From NCBI GenBank assembly GCA_030457025.1, contig JAKDSA010000018.1, positions 1-47,967 of the forward strand: a stretch of 47,967 nucleotides of DNA, read 5' to 3'. The notes beneath the pieces were generated by a model. That model saw only the letters and a program-made list of their open reading frames with translations. It had not been told where the DNA came from and ran no database searches. This DNA comes from Brevibacterium sp. GTDB taxonomy: Bacteria > Actinomycetota > Actinomycetes > Actinomycetales > Brevibacteriaceae. Positions 1-8,253 of this stretch are shown here, in pieces (the stretch's first letter is position 1; each line of letters opens with the position of its first letter). Position numbers and translations under genes: made by a program.

Positions 1-57
1 CCCCCCCCCCCCCCCCCCCCCCCCCCCCGGCCCCCCGCCCCCCCCCCCCCCCCCCAC
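1..57. other. Poly-C low-complexity start of window
   Basis: The first 55 bases are C apart from three G (positions 29, 30 and 37), followed by the start of normal sequence. A homopolymer like this has no plausible role here. It is best read as a contig-end or assembly artefact, though a true C tract cannot be excluded. Confidence 0.7.
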
Positions 58-70
58 TTCTCGATGGCTG

Positions 71-86
71 CACCCCGAACGGGGTG
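71..86 (-). terminator. Hairpin just after greA
   Basis: CACCCCG-AA-CGGGGTG is a perfect 7-bp stem with a 2-nt centre, five bases beyond the greA stop codon on the minus strand. There is no T-run after it, so it may be a weak terminator or an RNA 3'-end stabiliser. Confidence 0.45.
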
Positions 87-91
87 TTCGA

Positions 92-586
92 TCAGCCGGA
101 GAAAGGTTCGATGGCCTTGACCTCGACCTTGATCTCCTTGCCGTTGGGGGCTTCGTAGCTGGTCTTCCCTCCCACGGCGACACCGAGCACCGCGGAGCCC
201 AATGGTGACTTCTCCGAAAATACGTCGATATCGGAGTCGCCGGCGATCTCGCGGCTGCCCAGCAGGAACCGCATTTCGTTTCCGGCGACCTTCGCGGTGA
301 CGACGGAGCCGAGCGACACGGTCTTGCCATCGCTGTCGCTGGATCCGACCTTCGCAGACTGCAGGAGCACTTCGAGCTGGCGAATGCGCGCCTCTTGTTT
401 GCCCTGTTCCTCCCGCGCCGCGTGGTAGCCGCCGTTCTCCTTCAAGTCACCCTCGTCCCGGGCGGCTTCGATCTTCTCAGCAATCTCTGCCCGTCCCGGT
501 CCGGAGAGGTGTTCAAGTTCCTGCGACAGACGGTCGAAGGCTTCCTGAGTCAACCATGTTTCTTCCTGGGTGACATCCTCGGTCAT
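92..586 (-). CDS. greA: Transcription elongation factor GreA
   Basis: GreA binds in the secondary channel of RNA polymerase and triggers cleavage of backtracked RNA so that stalled elongation can resume. The 164-residue product shows the usual two parts: an N-terminal antiparallel coiled coil (about residues 10-80, with the GDLKENGGYHAAREEQG segment carrying the acidic tip residues) and a C-terminal FKBP-like domain ending in the VEVKAIEP segment. I place the start at 586 because AGAAGGAG lies just upstream of that ATG; a frame extension to 613 would add nine residues with no ribosome binding site. The neighbour upstream on the same strand is a DUF4307 gene, the pairing seen in mycobacteria (Rv1080c-Rv1081c). 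The leader carries a promoter and an intrinsic terminator (listed separately), suggesting attenuation. Confidence 0.96.
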   Translation of the reverse strand: MTEDVTQEETWLTQEAFDRLSQELEHLSGPGRAEIAEKIEAARDEGDLKENGGYHAAREEQGKQEARIRQLEVLLQSAKVGSSDSDGKTVSLGSVVTAKVAGNEMRFLLGSREIAGDSDIDVFSEKSPLGSAVLGVAVGGKTSYEAPNGKEIKVEVKAIEPFSG

Positions 587-634
587 GACTTCTCCTTCTT
601 CGGTTCGGCGCACTGACAGGCGCGTCAGGCAACG

Positions 635-660
635 AAAAACCGGGCGTTGGGTACGCCCGG
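635..660 (-). terminator. Intrinsic terminator inside the greA leader
   Basis: On the minus strand CCGGGCGT-ACCCA-ACGCCCGG is an 8-bp perfect stem with a 5-nt loop followed by TTTTT. It lies about 50 nt upstream of the greA ATG and directly downstream of a -10-like hexamer, so transcripts started there would meet it within about 40 nt. It could instead end transcripts from the DUF4307 gene, whose stop codon is about 125 nt upstream. Confidence 0.8.
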
Positions 661-677
661 ATGTTGAATGAAACTAC

Positions 678-683
678 AGTCTA
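678..683 (-). promoter_or_regulatory. Probable greA promoter, -10 box
   Basis: TAGACT on the minus strand (683 down to 678) would start RNA near 671, about 11 nt before the leader terminator. No clear -35 is visible; TCGTTT at roughly the right spacing is weak. No other -10-like box lies between the terminator and greA, which is why I assign this one to greA. Confidence 0.45.
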
Positions 684-783
684 ACGCATCTGCTCACGAA
701 AACGATGATCTCCGTCACGCGCACATACATCTGTTGTGGACGGTTCGGCCCTGCCGCAGGCGAAGCGTTCGGCCGGCACAGTG

Positions 784-1209
784 CTATTCGAACCAGCACG
801 CGTCGGCATGGCCGGACGAGGCGAACTGGGTCGTAGCCAGATCGATGTCCAGCTGTGTGGGTGAGTTGGGATCGGCGGTGGGATCGGCCGGGAGCGTCAC
901 CTCGGTGAAACCGACGATGGCCTCGTACTCGTTCGTCGCCTGAACGATGCAGTGCACATCCCGATCCTGATCAGGAAATATTGCCACTGTGACCTGTGTT
1001 GATGAAGAGTCGACAACTGAATAGCCCAGTGTCTTGGGAGTCGTGGGAGTGGTCTGGGGGCGGAATGCCACGAACGCAATCGCGATGACCAGGGCAGAGA
1101 CGATGACGACAGCGATGATCGTGGCCGTCTTTCCCAGACGGCGCTTGGGCTCGCGGACGCGGCCATAGCGATCATCTTGCAGTGGTTTTTCCACTGTTAC
1201 CTCAGTCAT
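784..1209 (-). CDS. DUF4307 single-pass membrane protein
   Basis: This 141-residue protein has a short basic cytoplasmic N-terminus (RYGRVREPKRRLGK), one strong membrane helix at about residues 25-48 and an extracytoplasmic domain of about 95 residues rich in short hydrophobic strands. The layout and the neighbours (greA downstream, mca divergent upstream) fit the actinobacterial DUF4307 family, which has no established function. The ATG at 1209 is chosen because GAGGA sits five bases upstream; a start four codons earlier (1221) would lack this site. A cysteine near the C-terminus (ADACWFE) and one in the DVHCIVQ segment could form a disulfide outside the cell; that is inference. Confidence 0.85.
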   Translation of the reverse strand: MTEVTVEKPLQDDRYGRVREPKRRLGKTATIIAVVIVSALVIAIAFVAFRPQTTPTTPKTLGYSVVDSSSTQVTVAIFPDQDRDVHCIVQATNEYEAIVGFTEVTLPADPTADPNSPTQLDIDLATTQFASSGHADACWFE

Positions 1210-1333
1210 TGAATTCCTCATCTACGGACATTGCGCACTAATCTAGAGTAGTCGATCCGTCTCCTGCGATCATTTCAGGCATTGTGCAGGAAACGGAACG
1301 TCACCAGGCTGAATCGAAAGGGACACACGAAAC

Positions 1334-2326
1334 ATGACTTCGCTTCCGTACCATGGACTGCGTCTGCTGACGGTTCATGCCCATCCTGACGACGAATCCT
1401 CGAAAGGTGCGGCCACAAGCGCGAAGTACGCTTCCCTCGGTGCGCGAGTCCTCATTGCCAGCATGACCGGTGGTGAAGCCGGGGACATCCTGAACCCGGC
1501 ACTGCTGCAGAGCCCGAAGGCCACACGCGACATCGCAGGTCTGCGTCGCGAAGAGATGGCTGCGGCCGCAGCTGCCCTCGACGCCGAACACGTGTGGGTC
1601 GGACACGTCGACTCCGGGCTGCCCGATGGTGACTTCGACAATCAAACGCCCCCCGGATGCTTCTACCGCGTCCCCGACGAGGTGGCCATGCTGCCCCTGG
1701 TGCACATCATCCGCAGCTTTCGCCCACAGGTCGTGACGACCTACGACGAGCTGGGCGGATACCCTCACCCCGATCACATCAAGAATCATGCTGTGACGAT
1801 GGCGGCAGTCGCCGCCGCAGCGGACGCGGAGATGAACCCGGAACTCGGCGAGCCCTGGCACGTTGAGAAGGTTTACTACAACCAGGATCTGTCTGCGAAG
1901 AAGTGGGTGACCATCCACGAGAAGATGACCGAAGCTGGTCTCGATTCTCCCTTCGCCGATCACATCGAGGACTTCAAGAAACGCGATGCCCAGCGGGTCA
2001 ATTGGCTGAGTACGACGATCGACTGCGCGGAGTTCTTCCCCTCGCGTGATCGTGCGCTTCTGTCCCATGCCACACAGATCGATCCAGAGGGCGGCTTCTT
2101 CTCCGCCTCACGCAAAGCAGCGCGGACGTACTGGCCCACGGAGGAATTCGAGCTGGCCATCGACAACACCGGTCGGACCCCTCTGACTCCCGGCGTAGAT
2201 TTTCAAGAGACCGATCTCTTCGCCTCAGTGACCATCGATGACGGCCGCAAGGTGCCCGCAGAGGGCATGCTGCCTGCCTCACCGAACGACGATGACTACG
2301 ACGAAGCGACAGGTGAGAGTGCATGA
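1334..2326 (+). CDS. mca: Mycothiol S-conjugate amidase Mca
   Basis: Mca is a zinc amidase that cleaves mycothiol S-conjugates, releasing the glucosaminyl-inositol half for reuse and a mercapturic acid for export, so it serves detoxification of electrophiles and antibiotics in the cytoplasm. The 330-residue product belongs to the LmbE/PIG-L fold: the metal motif HPDDE lies at residues 17-21, and the second metal-binding motif HPDH follows TYDELGGYP at about residue 147. The long C-terminal region with the aromatic-rich QAARTYWPTEEFELA segment is typical of Mca rather than the shorter deacetylase MshB. It overlaps the next gene by 4 bp (ATGA), implying translational coupling. Presence of Mca marks the organism as a mycothiol producer, hence an actinomycete. 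Confidence 0.94.
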   Translation: MTSLPYHGLRLLTVHAHPDDESSKGAATSAKYASLGARVLIASMTGGEAGDILNPALLQSPKATRDIAGLRREEMAAAAAALDAEHVWVGHVDSGLPDGDFDNQTPPGCFYRVPDEVAMLPLVHIIRSFRPQVVTTYDELGGYPHPDHIKNHAVTMAAVAAAADAEMNPELGEPWHVEKVYYNQDLSAKKWVTIHEKMTEAGLDSPFADHIEDFKKRDAQRVNWLSTTIDCAEFFPSRDRALLSHATQIDPEGGFFSASRKAARTYWPTEEFELAIDNTGRTPLTPGVDFQETDLFASVTIDDGRKVPAEGMLPASPNDDDYDEATGESA

Positions 2327-2682
2327 TTCTGGCCGCAGCACAGGACGCGCCCCCCAGCGGAGGTCCCGATCCTGACCTGGTGACTCCCGGAACGATCGGC
2401 TTTGTGGTGACTCTGGTCATCGTCATCGCCGTCATCTTCCTCATCCGCGATGCCCTCAGACGAGTTCGCCGTGTGCGCGCACGCGCCCATGCCGATGATG
2501 CGTATCCGATCCCGATGCGCAAGCACGCGGTGCCCAACCAGTCAAAGCTCTCCGGAGAATCTGCACCCGTATCGGGTGAGGAAGCGTCGACGACGGCCGA
2601 GACTGTGGAACCGGAAACTGAGCAGCCGGATCCCGGCCAGACGGCCCCAGGGCAGACCGGCCCAGAGCGACCGCAGGACTGA
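2323..2682 (+). CDS. Small membrane protein coupled to mca
   Basis: The 119-residue product has a short N-terminal segment, one membrane helix at about residues 23-43 (TIGFVVTLVIVIAVIFLI), a basic juxtamembrane stretch (RRVRRVRARAHADD) and a disordered C-terminal tail rich in Glu, Pro, Gly and Thr. Its ATG overlaps the mca stop codon, so the two are cotranslated. A small membrane protein occupies the same place after mca in mycobacteria (Rv1083). I know of no assigned function. It could tether or regulate Mca at the membrane, but that is a guess from gene order only. Confidence 0.85.
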   Translation: MILAAAQDAPPSGGPDPDLVTPGTIGFVVTLVIVIAVIFLIRDALRRVRRVRARAHADDAYPIPMRKHAVPNQSKLSGESAPVSGEEASTTAETVEPETEQPDPGQTAPGQTGPERPQD

Positions 2683-2707
2683 TCTGCAGGACTGATCGGC
2701 AGGAGGT

Positions 2708-3493
2708 CTAGTAGGCGGCTACCGCGGCGACGAGAAGTGCCGCGAGATGGCAGCCGTAGCCGGCGACAGTCAGGATGTGGAAGATCTCATGAAAGCCAAG
2801 CCACTTCGGTGAGGGATTCGGCTTCTTGATTCCGTAGATCACTGCCCCGACGACATAGCAGACGCCGCCGGCTACCACGAGAATGCCCACCGCAGGGTTG
2901 CTCGCCCAGATCTGGGGAATATAGCCGACCCCGGCGACACCGAAGCCCACATAGATGGGAACGAAGAGCCACCTCGGCGCGGTCGTGAAGATGGTCCTGA
3001 AGGCTGTGCCCAGGATCGCCGCGCCCCAGAGGACGGACAGGAGGAGGATCGTCTGGTCCGCGCGCAGGGTCAGCACCGCCAGAGGCGTATAGGTGCCGGC
3101 AGTGATGAGGAAGATGTTCGCGTGGTCGAGCCGGCGCAGAATCAGTCGGGCTCGAGTGCGCCAACGTCCCCGGTGGTAGACGGCAGAGGTCCCGAAGAGC
3201 AGCATCCCGGTGATGGCGAAGATCGCTGCCGCGATCCGGGATTCGATGGTGGGGGAGATGATGACCAGCGCCAGGCCCCCGAACATCGCCAGAGGAAAGG
3301 CTCCAGCGTGGAACCAGCCACGCAGTTTGGGCTTGACCTGACCTGCCAGTTTGTCCAACTCGCGGCGCAGGGCGGAGCGTCTGCGGGCAATGTGGATGGG
3401 GTAGCCGGAGCGCGACTCCGCAGGTGGCGTGGAGCCTGCTGATCTCTGTCGTTTGGAGCCGGGAGAGGATGGTTCAGTCGCCGGTGCGTTCAT
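2708..3493 (-). CDS. trhA: Hemolysin III family (TrhA/PAQR) membrane protein
   Basis: The 261-residue product has about seven membrane helices after a 60-residue basic, proline-rich cytoplasmic tail. It carries the metal-site signatures of the PAQR/hemolysin III family: SAVYHR in an early helix, RRLDHANIF next, and FHEIFHILTVAGYGCH near the C-terminus with the histidine pair. Family members are predicted zinc-dependent membrane hydrolases; in Bacillus TrhA modulates membrane fluidity. The family name hemolysin III is historical and does not imply toxicity. It converges on the mca-linked gene with only 25 bp between stop codons and is divergent from the prenyl synthase, matching the Rv1085c-Rv1086 arrangement. 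Confidence 0.92.
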   Translation of the reverse strand: MNAPATEPSSPGSKRQRSAGSTPPAESRSGYPIHIARRRSALRRELDKLAGQVKPKLRGWFHAGAFPLAMFGGLALVIISPTIESRIAAAIFAITGMLLFGTSAVYHRGRWRTRARLILRRLDHANIFLITAGTYTPLAVLTLRADQTILLLSVLWGAAILGTAFRTIFTTAPRWLFVPIYVGFGVAGVGYIPQIWASNPAVGILVVAGGVCYVVGAVIYGIKKPNPSPKWLGFHEIFHILTVAGYGCHLAALLVAAVAAY

Positions 3494-3630
3494 AGTTCCA
3501 GGATATCGGTCTCAGCTGAGGGCTCATTCACCGGTGCTATCGACAGAGCCGCCGCCGACGCGAAGCCCGTCGAGATAGTACTGTGTATGGTGGTCGAACC
3601 GACCGGACAACGAGTGTGAAAGAGGACAGT

Positions 3631-4392
3631 GTGGCGCGACCGGTGAGCCTGCTCTATCGTCTCTATGAGCGGCGGCTCCTGCGCGAGCTCGACAAGTCTG
3701 TGCCGGTGCCGCGGCACGTGGGTGTCATCACCGACGGCAACAGGCGCTGGGCGAAGGAGTTCGGTGCCACCACTGCAGACGGGCATCGGGCCGGAGCCGA
3801 GAAGATCGTAGAATTCCTCCGCTGGTGCGATGAGATCGACGTCGATATCGTCACTCTCTACGTCCTGTCCAAAGAGAACCTCGCCAGGTCCGCCGAGGAG
3901 GTCGAGGTCCTCATCGAGATCATCTCCGACATGGTCGAGAAGATCGCAGCCCTCAACGGTGTGAGGGTGCAGCTGGTCGGGGACCTGGAGATCCTGCCAC
4001 CGGGCCTGCGGGCACGCCTGGAGGCGGCCACCTCGGCGGGGGACTGCCAGATGCGCGTCAACGTCGCCGTCGGCTACGGCGGGCGGCAGGAGATCGTCAA
4101 TGCGGTGAAGTCCCTGCTGCGCCTGCGCACGGATGAGGGGACCGATCTGGAGACGATCATCTCCGAACTCTCGGCGCAGCAGATCAGCGAACATCTCTAC
4201 ACCAAGGGCCAACCGGACCCCGATCTCATCATCCGATCCTCCGGTGAGCAGCGTCTGTCCGGGTTCCTGATGTGGCAGAGCGCCTACTCGGAGTTCTATT
4301 TCTGCGAAGCGTACTGGCCCGACTTCCGACGCACCGACTTCCTGCGCGCCGTCCGCGACTACGGGCTGCGCCAGCGCCGCTTCGGAAAGTAG
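3631..4392 (+). CDS. uppS: Short-chain Z-isoprenyl diphosphate synthase
   Basis: Cis-prenyltransferases condense isopentenyl diphosphate onto an allylic primer. The substrate-site segment HVGVITDGNRRWAKE (catalytic Asp about residue 35), the central NVAVGYGGRQEI block and the C-terminal PDPDLIIRSSGEQRLSGFL and WQSAYSEFYF signatures are all present. The N-terminus (LLYRLYERRLLREL) and the gene neighbours match the mycobacterial Z-farnesyl diphosphate synthase (Rv1086) better than the long-chain decaprenyl enzyme, so the likely product is Z,E-farnesyl diphosphate, a precursor for the polyprenyl carrier of cell-wall synthesis. I use the GTG at 3631, five bases after AGAGGA; an upstream ATG at 3583 has no ribosome binding site. 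Chain length cannot be read from sequence with certainty. Confidence 0.92.
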   Translation: MARPVSLLYRLYERRLLRELDKSVPVPRHVGVITDGNRRWAKEFGATTADGHRAGAEKIVEFLRWCDEIDVDIVTLYVLSKENLARSAEEVEVLIEIISDMVEKIAALNGVRVQLVGDLEILPPGLRARLEAATSAGDCQMRVNVAVGYGGRQEIVNAVKSLLRLRTDEGTDLETIISELSAQQISEHLYTKGQPDPDLIIRSSGEQRLSGFLMWQSAYSEFYFCEAYWPDFRRTDFLRAVRDYGLRQRRFGK

Positions 4393-4494
4393 GTCTCGGA
4401 GCTTCCGCGGTTCATGCGAAGTTCACTGCCGCGACTTTCCCGAAACTGCGTGCCGTTGCCGAAAGCGCATCGATTCGGGGTTAGGTTGGCAGTA

Positions 4495-4510
4495 GTTGGT
4501 CGACACCAAC
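4495..4510. promoter_or_regulatory. Inverted repeat upstream of phoH2
   Basis: GTTGGT-CGAC-ACCAAC is a perfect 6-bp inverted repeat about 60 bp before the phoH2 start. It could be an operator or a leader hairpin. In mycobacteria an antitoxin-like gene precedes phoH2; I see no convincing equivalent in this 177-bp gap. Confidence 0.3.
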
Positions 4511-4569
4511 CCGAGATCGGGGGATGTCAGGACTCGGATCTCGGCGGTACTCACGCCACAGGGGTCCTC

Positions 4570-5877
4570 ATGACCGCACATGTCCACACTTACGTTCTCG
4601 ACACCTCGGTGCTGCTCTCCGACCCGGGCGCTCTGTTGAGATTCGCAGAACACCACCTCGTCATTCCGCTGGTCGTCGTGTCCGAGCTGGAAGCCAAACG
4701 CAATCATCCCGAACTCGGTTTCACCGCCCGCAAAGCACTGCACATCCTCGACGATTTTCGATCCGAATACGATCGTCTCGATGAGCCGATTCCCGTCGGC
4801 GACGCCGGCGGAACACTGCGGGTCGAGCTCAATCACGTCGATTCATCGTCGATGCCGGTCGGCTTCGACCGCACGGAGAATGACACCCGCATCCTCGCTG
4901 TGGCCCGCAACCTCGGCGCTGCAGGACAGGACGTGGTGGTCGTGACCAAGGATGTGCCGATGCGTGTGAAGGCCTCGGCGCTTGGACTGCAGGCCGAGGA
5001 ATATCTGGCCGAACTTGCCACGGACTCCGGGTTCACAGGGATGAGTGAGCTGTCGCTTGATGACGAGGAGATGTCGCAGTTCTACGATCAGGGATGGGCC
5101 ACCACGGAGGCGGTCGCCGACGAGGTCGTCAACACCGGCGTCGTCATCACCTCTCCACGCGGGTCCGCGCTGGGTCGCGTCCGAGCTGGTAAGCGAGTGT
5201 CGCTGGTGCGCGGAGACCGTGATATCTTCGGCGTCCACGGCCGGTCCGCTGAGCAGCGAGTGGCGATCGACATGCTCCTCGACGATGCGCTGGGAATCGT
5301 GTCCTTGGGAGGTCGAGCCGGGACGGGGAAGTCCGCACTCGCCCTCATGGCGGGATTGCAGAAGGTGCTTGAGGAGAATCGGCATTCGAAGATCATGGTC
5401 TTCCGCCCGATCTACGCCGTCGGCGGCCAGAACCTCGGTTATCTGCCCGGCAGCGAGGGAGAGAAGATGAACCCCTGGGCCGAAGCGGTCTTCGACACGC
5501 TCGGGGCTCTGGTCAGTAAGAACGTCATCGAAGAGGTGATCGATCGCGGTTTGCTCGAGGTGCTGCCACTGACCCACATTCGGGGCAGATCCTTGCATGA
5601 CGCGTTCGTCATCGTCGATGAGGCTCAGTCGTTGGAGCGCAATGTGCTCCTGACCGTGCTTTCACGCATCGGCATGAACTCGAAGGTGGTGCTCACCCAT
5701 GATGTGGCGCAGCGCGACAACCTGCGAGTGGGGCGGCATGACGGTGTGGCAGCGGTGATCGAAAAGCTCAAGGGCCATGATCTCTTCGCTCATGTGACGT
5801 TGACGAGGTCGGAGCGATCGGAGATCGCAGCCCTGGTCACCGATGTGCTCGAGGAGTTCGATCCCTTCCGGGCCTAG
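4570..5877 (+). CDS. phoH2: PIN-PhoH ATPase/RNase (PhoH2)
   Basis: PhoH2 proteins couple an N-terminal PIN RNase domain to a PhoH ATPase domain and act as sequence-dependent RNA unwinding and cleaving enzymes in mycobacteria. In this 435-residue product the PIN domain fills residues 1-140 (VLDTSVLL with the first acidic residue D11, ELEAKRN, and the late acidic cluster [10 protein letters not shown] and [11 protein letters not shown]). The PhoH domain follows, with Walker A GRAGTGKS at about residue 250 and Walker [10 protein letters not shown] at about residue 347, and a conserved GRSLHDAF segment. The start at 4570 has AGGGG upstream; the same frame is open for another 52 codons but those lack conserved sequence. 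It converges on fumC across a gap holding two hairpins. Confidence 0.93.
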   Translation: MTAHVHTYVLDTSVLLSDPGALLRFAEHHLVIPLVVVSELEAKRNHPELGFTARKALHILDDFRSEYDRLDEPIPVGDAGGTLRVELNHVDSSSMPVGFDRTENDTRILAVARNLGAAGQDVVVVTKDVPMRVKASALGLQAEEYLAELATDSGFTGMSELSLDDEEMSQFYDQGWATTEAVADEVVNTGVVITSPRGSALGRVRAGKRVSLVRGDRDIFGVHGRSAEQRVAIDMLLDDALGIVSLGGRAGTGKSALALMAGLQKVLEENRHSKIMVFRPIYAVGGQNLGYLPGSEGEKMNPWAEAVFDTLGALVSKNVIEEVIDRGLLEVLPLTHIRGRSLHDAFVIVDEAQSLERNVLLTVLSRIGMNSKVVLTHDVAQRDNLRVGRHDGVAAVIEKLKGHDLFAHVTLTRSERSEIAALVTDVLEEFDPFRA

Positions 5878-5935
5878 GCGACGTTGACATGAGGGAGGGC
5901 TGGCCGCAGACCGGCCTCTGAGGGACCTGTCCGCG

Positions 5936-5986
5936 TCGAGCGCACACCTTAGCCTCGAGAGCTCACGCTATAAGGTGTGCGCTCGA
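5936..5986. terminator. 16-bp inverted repeat between convergent phoH2 and fumC
   Basis: Positions 5936-5951 and 5971-5986 are perfect reverse complements (TCGAGCGCACACCTTA and its partner), separated by 19 nt that contain CTCGAG and GAGCTC. It lies 60 bp after the phoH2 stop. There is no T-run, so it may be a bidirectional terminator, an RNA stabiliser or a protein site. Confidence 0.55.
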
Positions 5987-6003
5987 TGGTGTGACTGGGA
6001 GAA

Positions 6004-6043
6004 GGGCCCGGCGCGCGAGTGTGAATTCCGCGCAGCCGGGCCC
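6004..6043 (-). terminator. fumC terminator
   Basis: GGGCCCGGC (6004-6012) pairs with GCCGGGCCC (6035-6043), with further GCG/CGC pairing inside. On the minus strand it begins 16 bases after the fumC stop and is followed by TTCTCCC, a short pyrimidine run. Confidence 0.65.
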
Positions 6044-6059
6044 AATCGGTGGGTGTGAG

Positions 6060-7463
6060 CTACTTGTAGCTGCCGATCATCGTGGTGACGTCGAGTGCCT
6101 GGTCGAGGTCGGCCTCGGTGATGGAGCCGTCGGAGACGAAGCCGAGGTCGATCGTGGCTTCCTTCACGGTCATCTTGTTGGCCACGGCGTGCTTGGCGAT
6201 CTTCGCCGCCGATTCGTAGCCGATGACCTTGTTCAGCGGAGTCACGATGGAGGGGCTGGCCTCGGCGAGGAAGCGGGCACGCTCCTCATTGGCCTGGAGC
6301 CCGTCGATCATCTTCTCGGCCATGACCGTCGAAGAGTTCGCGAGCAGACGAATGGACTCGAGGAGGTTCGAGGCCATCACTGGGATGCCGACGTTGAGCT
6401 CGAAGGCACCATTGGTCGAGGACAGAGCCACTGTCGCATCGTTGCCGATGACCTGTGCGGCGACCTGGATCGTGGCCTCGCAGATGACGGGATTGACCTT
6501 GCCGGGCATGATCGACGAGCCGGGCTGCAGGTCGGGGATGGCGATTTCGCCGAGGCCGGTGTTCGGTCCCGAGCCCATCCACCGCAGATCGTTGCAGATC
6601 TTCATGTAGCCGTAGGCGATCGTACGCAGCTGGCCCGAGGCCTCGATGAGACCGTCGCGGTTGGCCTGAGCCTCGAAGTGGTTGCGTGCCTCCGTGATGG
6701 GAAGTGCGGTCTCCTCGGCGAGGATCTCGACGACGCGGGCCGAGAATCCGTCAGGCGTGTTGATGCCAGTTCCCACGGCGGTTCCGCCCTGCGGGACCTC
6801 AGCCACGCGGGGCAGTGAAGCCTGGATGCGTTCGATGCCGTAGCGGACCTGGGCAGCGTAGCCGCCGAACTCCTGTCCCAGCGTCACCGGAGTGGCATCC
6901 ATGAGGTGGGTGCGGCCGGACTTGACGACCGAGGCGAACTCCTTCGCCTTCTTCTCCAGCGACGAGGCCAGCGTCTCCATAGCCGGGGTCAGCGTGTTGA
7001 CCAGGGCCTTGGTCACAGCGAGGTGCACCGAGGTGGGGAACACGTCGTTCGAGGACTGGGACGCGTTGACGTGGTCATTGGGGTGAACGTCGATGCCCTT
7101 GGATTCGAGGGCCTTGCTTGCCAGGGACGAGAGCACCTCGTTGGTGTTCATGTTCGAGGATGTGCCCGAACCGGTCTGGAACACGTCGATGGGGAAGTGC
7201 GCATCGTATTCGCCGGCGATGACAGCCTCGGCGGCGTTCTGGATGGCTTCGGCCCGGTCGGCGTCGAGGACCCCGAGCTCGAGGTTGGCCTTCGCGGCTG
7301 CCTTCTTCACCTGGGCCAAAGCGGCGATGTGAGTAGCTTCCAGGGTCTTGCCCGAGATCGGGAAGTTCTGCACGGCGCGCTGTGTCTGGGCGCTGTACAG
7401 AGCATCTTTGGGAACTTTCACTTCTCCCATGGTGTCGTGCTCGATGCGAAATTCTTCGCTCAT
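6060..7463 (-). CDS. fumC: Fumarate hydratase, class II
   Basis: Class II fumarase converts fumarate to L-malate in the citric acid cycle and is an oxygen-stable homotetramer with no iron-sulfur cluster. The 467-residue product has the family signature [11 protein letters not shown] (about residues 310-320), the substrate loop [14 protein letters not shown] (about 95-110) and the SSNDVFPT block. It reads [15 protein letters not shown] at the N-terminus, as in other FumC proteins. The ATG at 7463 is preferred because AAAGGA lies five bases upstream; an in-frame ATG at 7481 has none. It is the last gene of a minus-strand run glpX - carbonic anhydrase - fumC, with gaps of about 92 and 71 bp, and may share a transcript with them. 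Confidence 0.97.
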   Translation of the reverse strand: MSEEFRIEHDTMGEVKVPKDALYSAQTQRAVQNFPISGKTLEATHIAALAQVKKAAAKANLELGVLDADRAEAIQNAAEAVIAGEYDAHFPIDVFQTGSGTSSNMNTNEVLSSLASKALESKGIDVHPNDHVNASQSSNDVFPTSVHLAVTKALVNTLTPAMETLASSLEKKAKEFASVVKSGRTHLMDATPVTLGQEFGGYAAQVRYGIERIQASLPRVAEVPQGGTAVGTGINTPDGFSARVVEILAEETALPITEARNHFEAQANRDGLIEASGQLRTIAYGYMKICNDLRWMGSGPNTGLGEIAIPDLQPGSSIMPGKVNPVICEATIQVAAQVIGNDATVALSSTNGAFELNVGIPVMASNLLESIRLLANSSTVMAEKMIDGLQANEERARFLAEASPSIVTPLNKVIGYESAAKIAKHAVANKMTVKEATIDLGFVSDGSITEADLDQALDVTTMIGSYK

Positions 7464-7534
7464 AGTTGTCCTTTCCGACATGGAGTCTGGGCTGTTCGGC
7501 TGTGGAACTGGGCTGGTCGCGGGTGTGGGCCGGG

Positions 7535-8161
7535 TCAGGACGCGTAGGTTGAGGTCGCGTCCTCGTCGCCTCCGTGCTGTGCGACGACCGTGGTCTGACC
7601 GTCATGCAGCTGGTAGGTCAGGCCGACGATGATGAGGCGGCCCTCATCGACTGCGCGGGAGATGATCGCTGAGAGCTGCATGATCTTCTCGACTGTGTCC
7701 ATGGTGTTCTGCGCGACCGTCTCATTGACGGTCGTGCGATTGTTCTTGCGGGCCCTGGCCACTGTAGGCAGGATCCGCGCGACGACATCGGAGATGAACC
7801 CTGGGGGAGTCTCGCCGGTGTCGTAGGAGTCGTACGCCGCTGTCACGGCACCACAGCTGTCGTGGCCGAGTACGACCAGCAGCGGAGTGTCGAGCATCTC
7901 GACGCCGTATTCGAGCGAACCCAGCGTCACTGGGTCGACGACCTGTCCGGCGTTGCGCACGACGAACATGTCCCCGAGACCGACGTCGAAGATCATCTCG
8001 GCAGCGACCCGGGAGTCGGAGCAGCCGAAGAGGGTGACGAACGGTTTCTGGTTGCTCGACAGCGCTTCACGACGAGCACTGTCCTGGTTGGGGTGCTGTG
8101 GAACGTCATCGACGAACCGATGGTTGCCTTCGAGCAGGCGTTTCCATGCCTCGTTCGGCAT
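7535..8161 (-). CDS. Beta-class carbonic anhydrase
   Basis: Beta-carbonic anhydrases are zinc enzymes that interconvert carbon dioxide and bicarbonate, supplying bicarbonate to carboxylases. The 208-residue product shows the zinc ligands C47 in GCSDSR (with the D49-R51 dyad) and H100 and C103 in GHDSCGA, plus the IVRNAG-like segment [11 protein letters not shown]. Length is normal for the family. It lies between glpX and fumC on the same strand, so it is probably expressed with central carbon metabolism genes. In the M. tuberculosis block the corresponding genes are fum and glpX without this enzyme between them, so it is a lineage-specific insertion. The ATG at 8161 has only a weak AAGG upstream. 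Confidence 0.93.
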   Translation of the reverse strand: MPNEAWKRLLEGNHRFVDDVPQHPNQDSARREALSSNQKPFVTLFGCSDSRVAAEMIFDVGLGDMFVVRNAGQVVDPVTLGSLEYGVEMLDTPLLVVLGHDSCGAVTAAYDSYDTGETPPGFISDVVARILPTVARARKNNRTTVNETVAQNTMDTVEKIMQLSAIISRAVDEGRLIIVGLTYQLHDGQTTVVAQHGGDEDATSTYAS

Positions 8162-8253
8162 CAGCCGATACCTTCTTCCGAATTGTGTGGCCAGGGAGGC
8201 CGAGCCGGCGGAGTCCGAGTCGACAATGATCTGTTGGTGATGGGGAGCGGGGC

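Noticed and set aside
1301..2068. Minus-strand frame of 255 codons opposite mca
   Set aside because: Antisense to a conserved zinc amidase gene; no motif or ribosome binding site.
4843..5598. Minus-strand reading frame of 251 codons inside phoH2
   Set aside because: Antisense shadow of the PIN-PhoH gene; no domain.
5991..6818. Long plus-strand reading frame opposite fumC (275 codons)
   Set aside because: It lies wholly antisense to a highly conserved fumarase and has a composition produced by high GC in the third codon position (rich in Arg, Gly, Asp, His). No family features.
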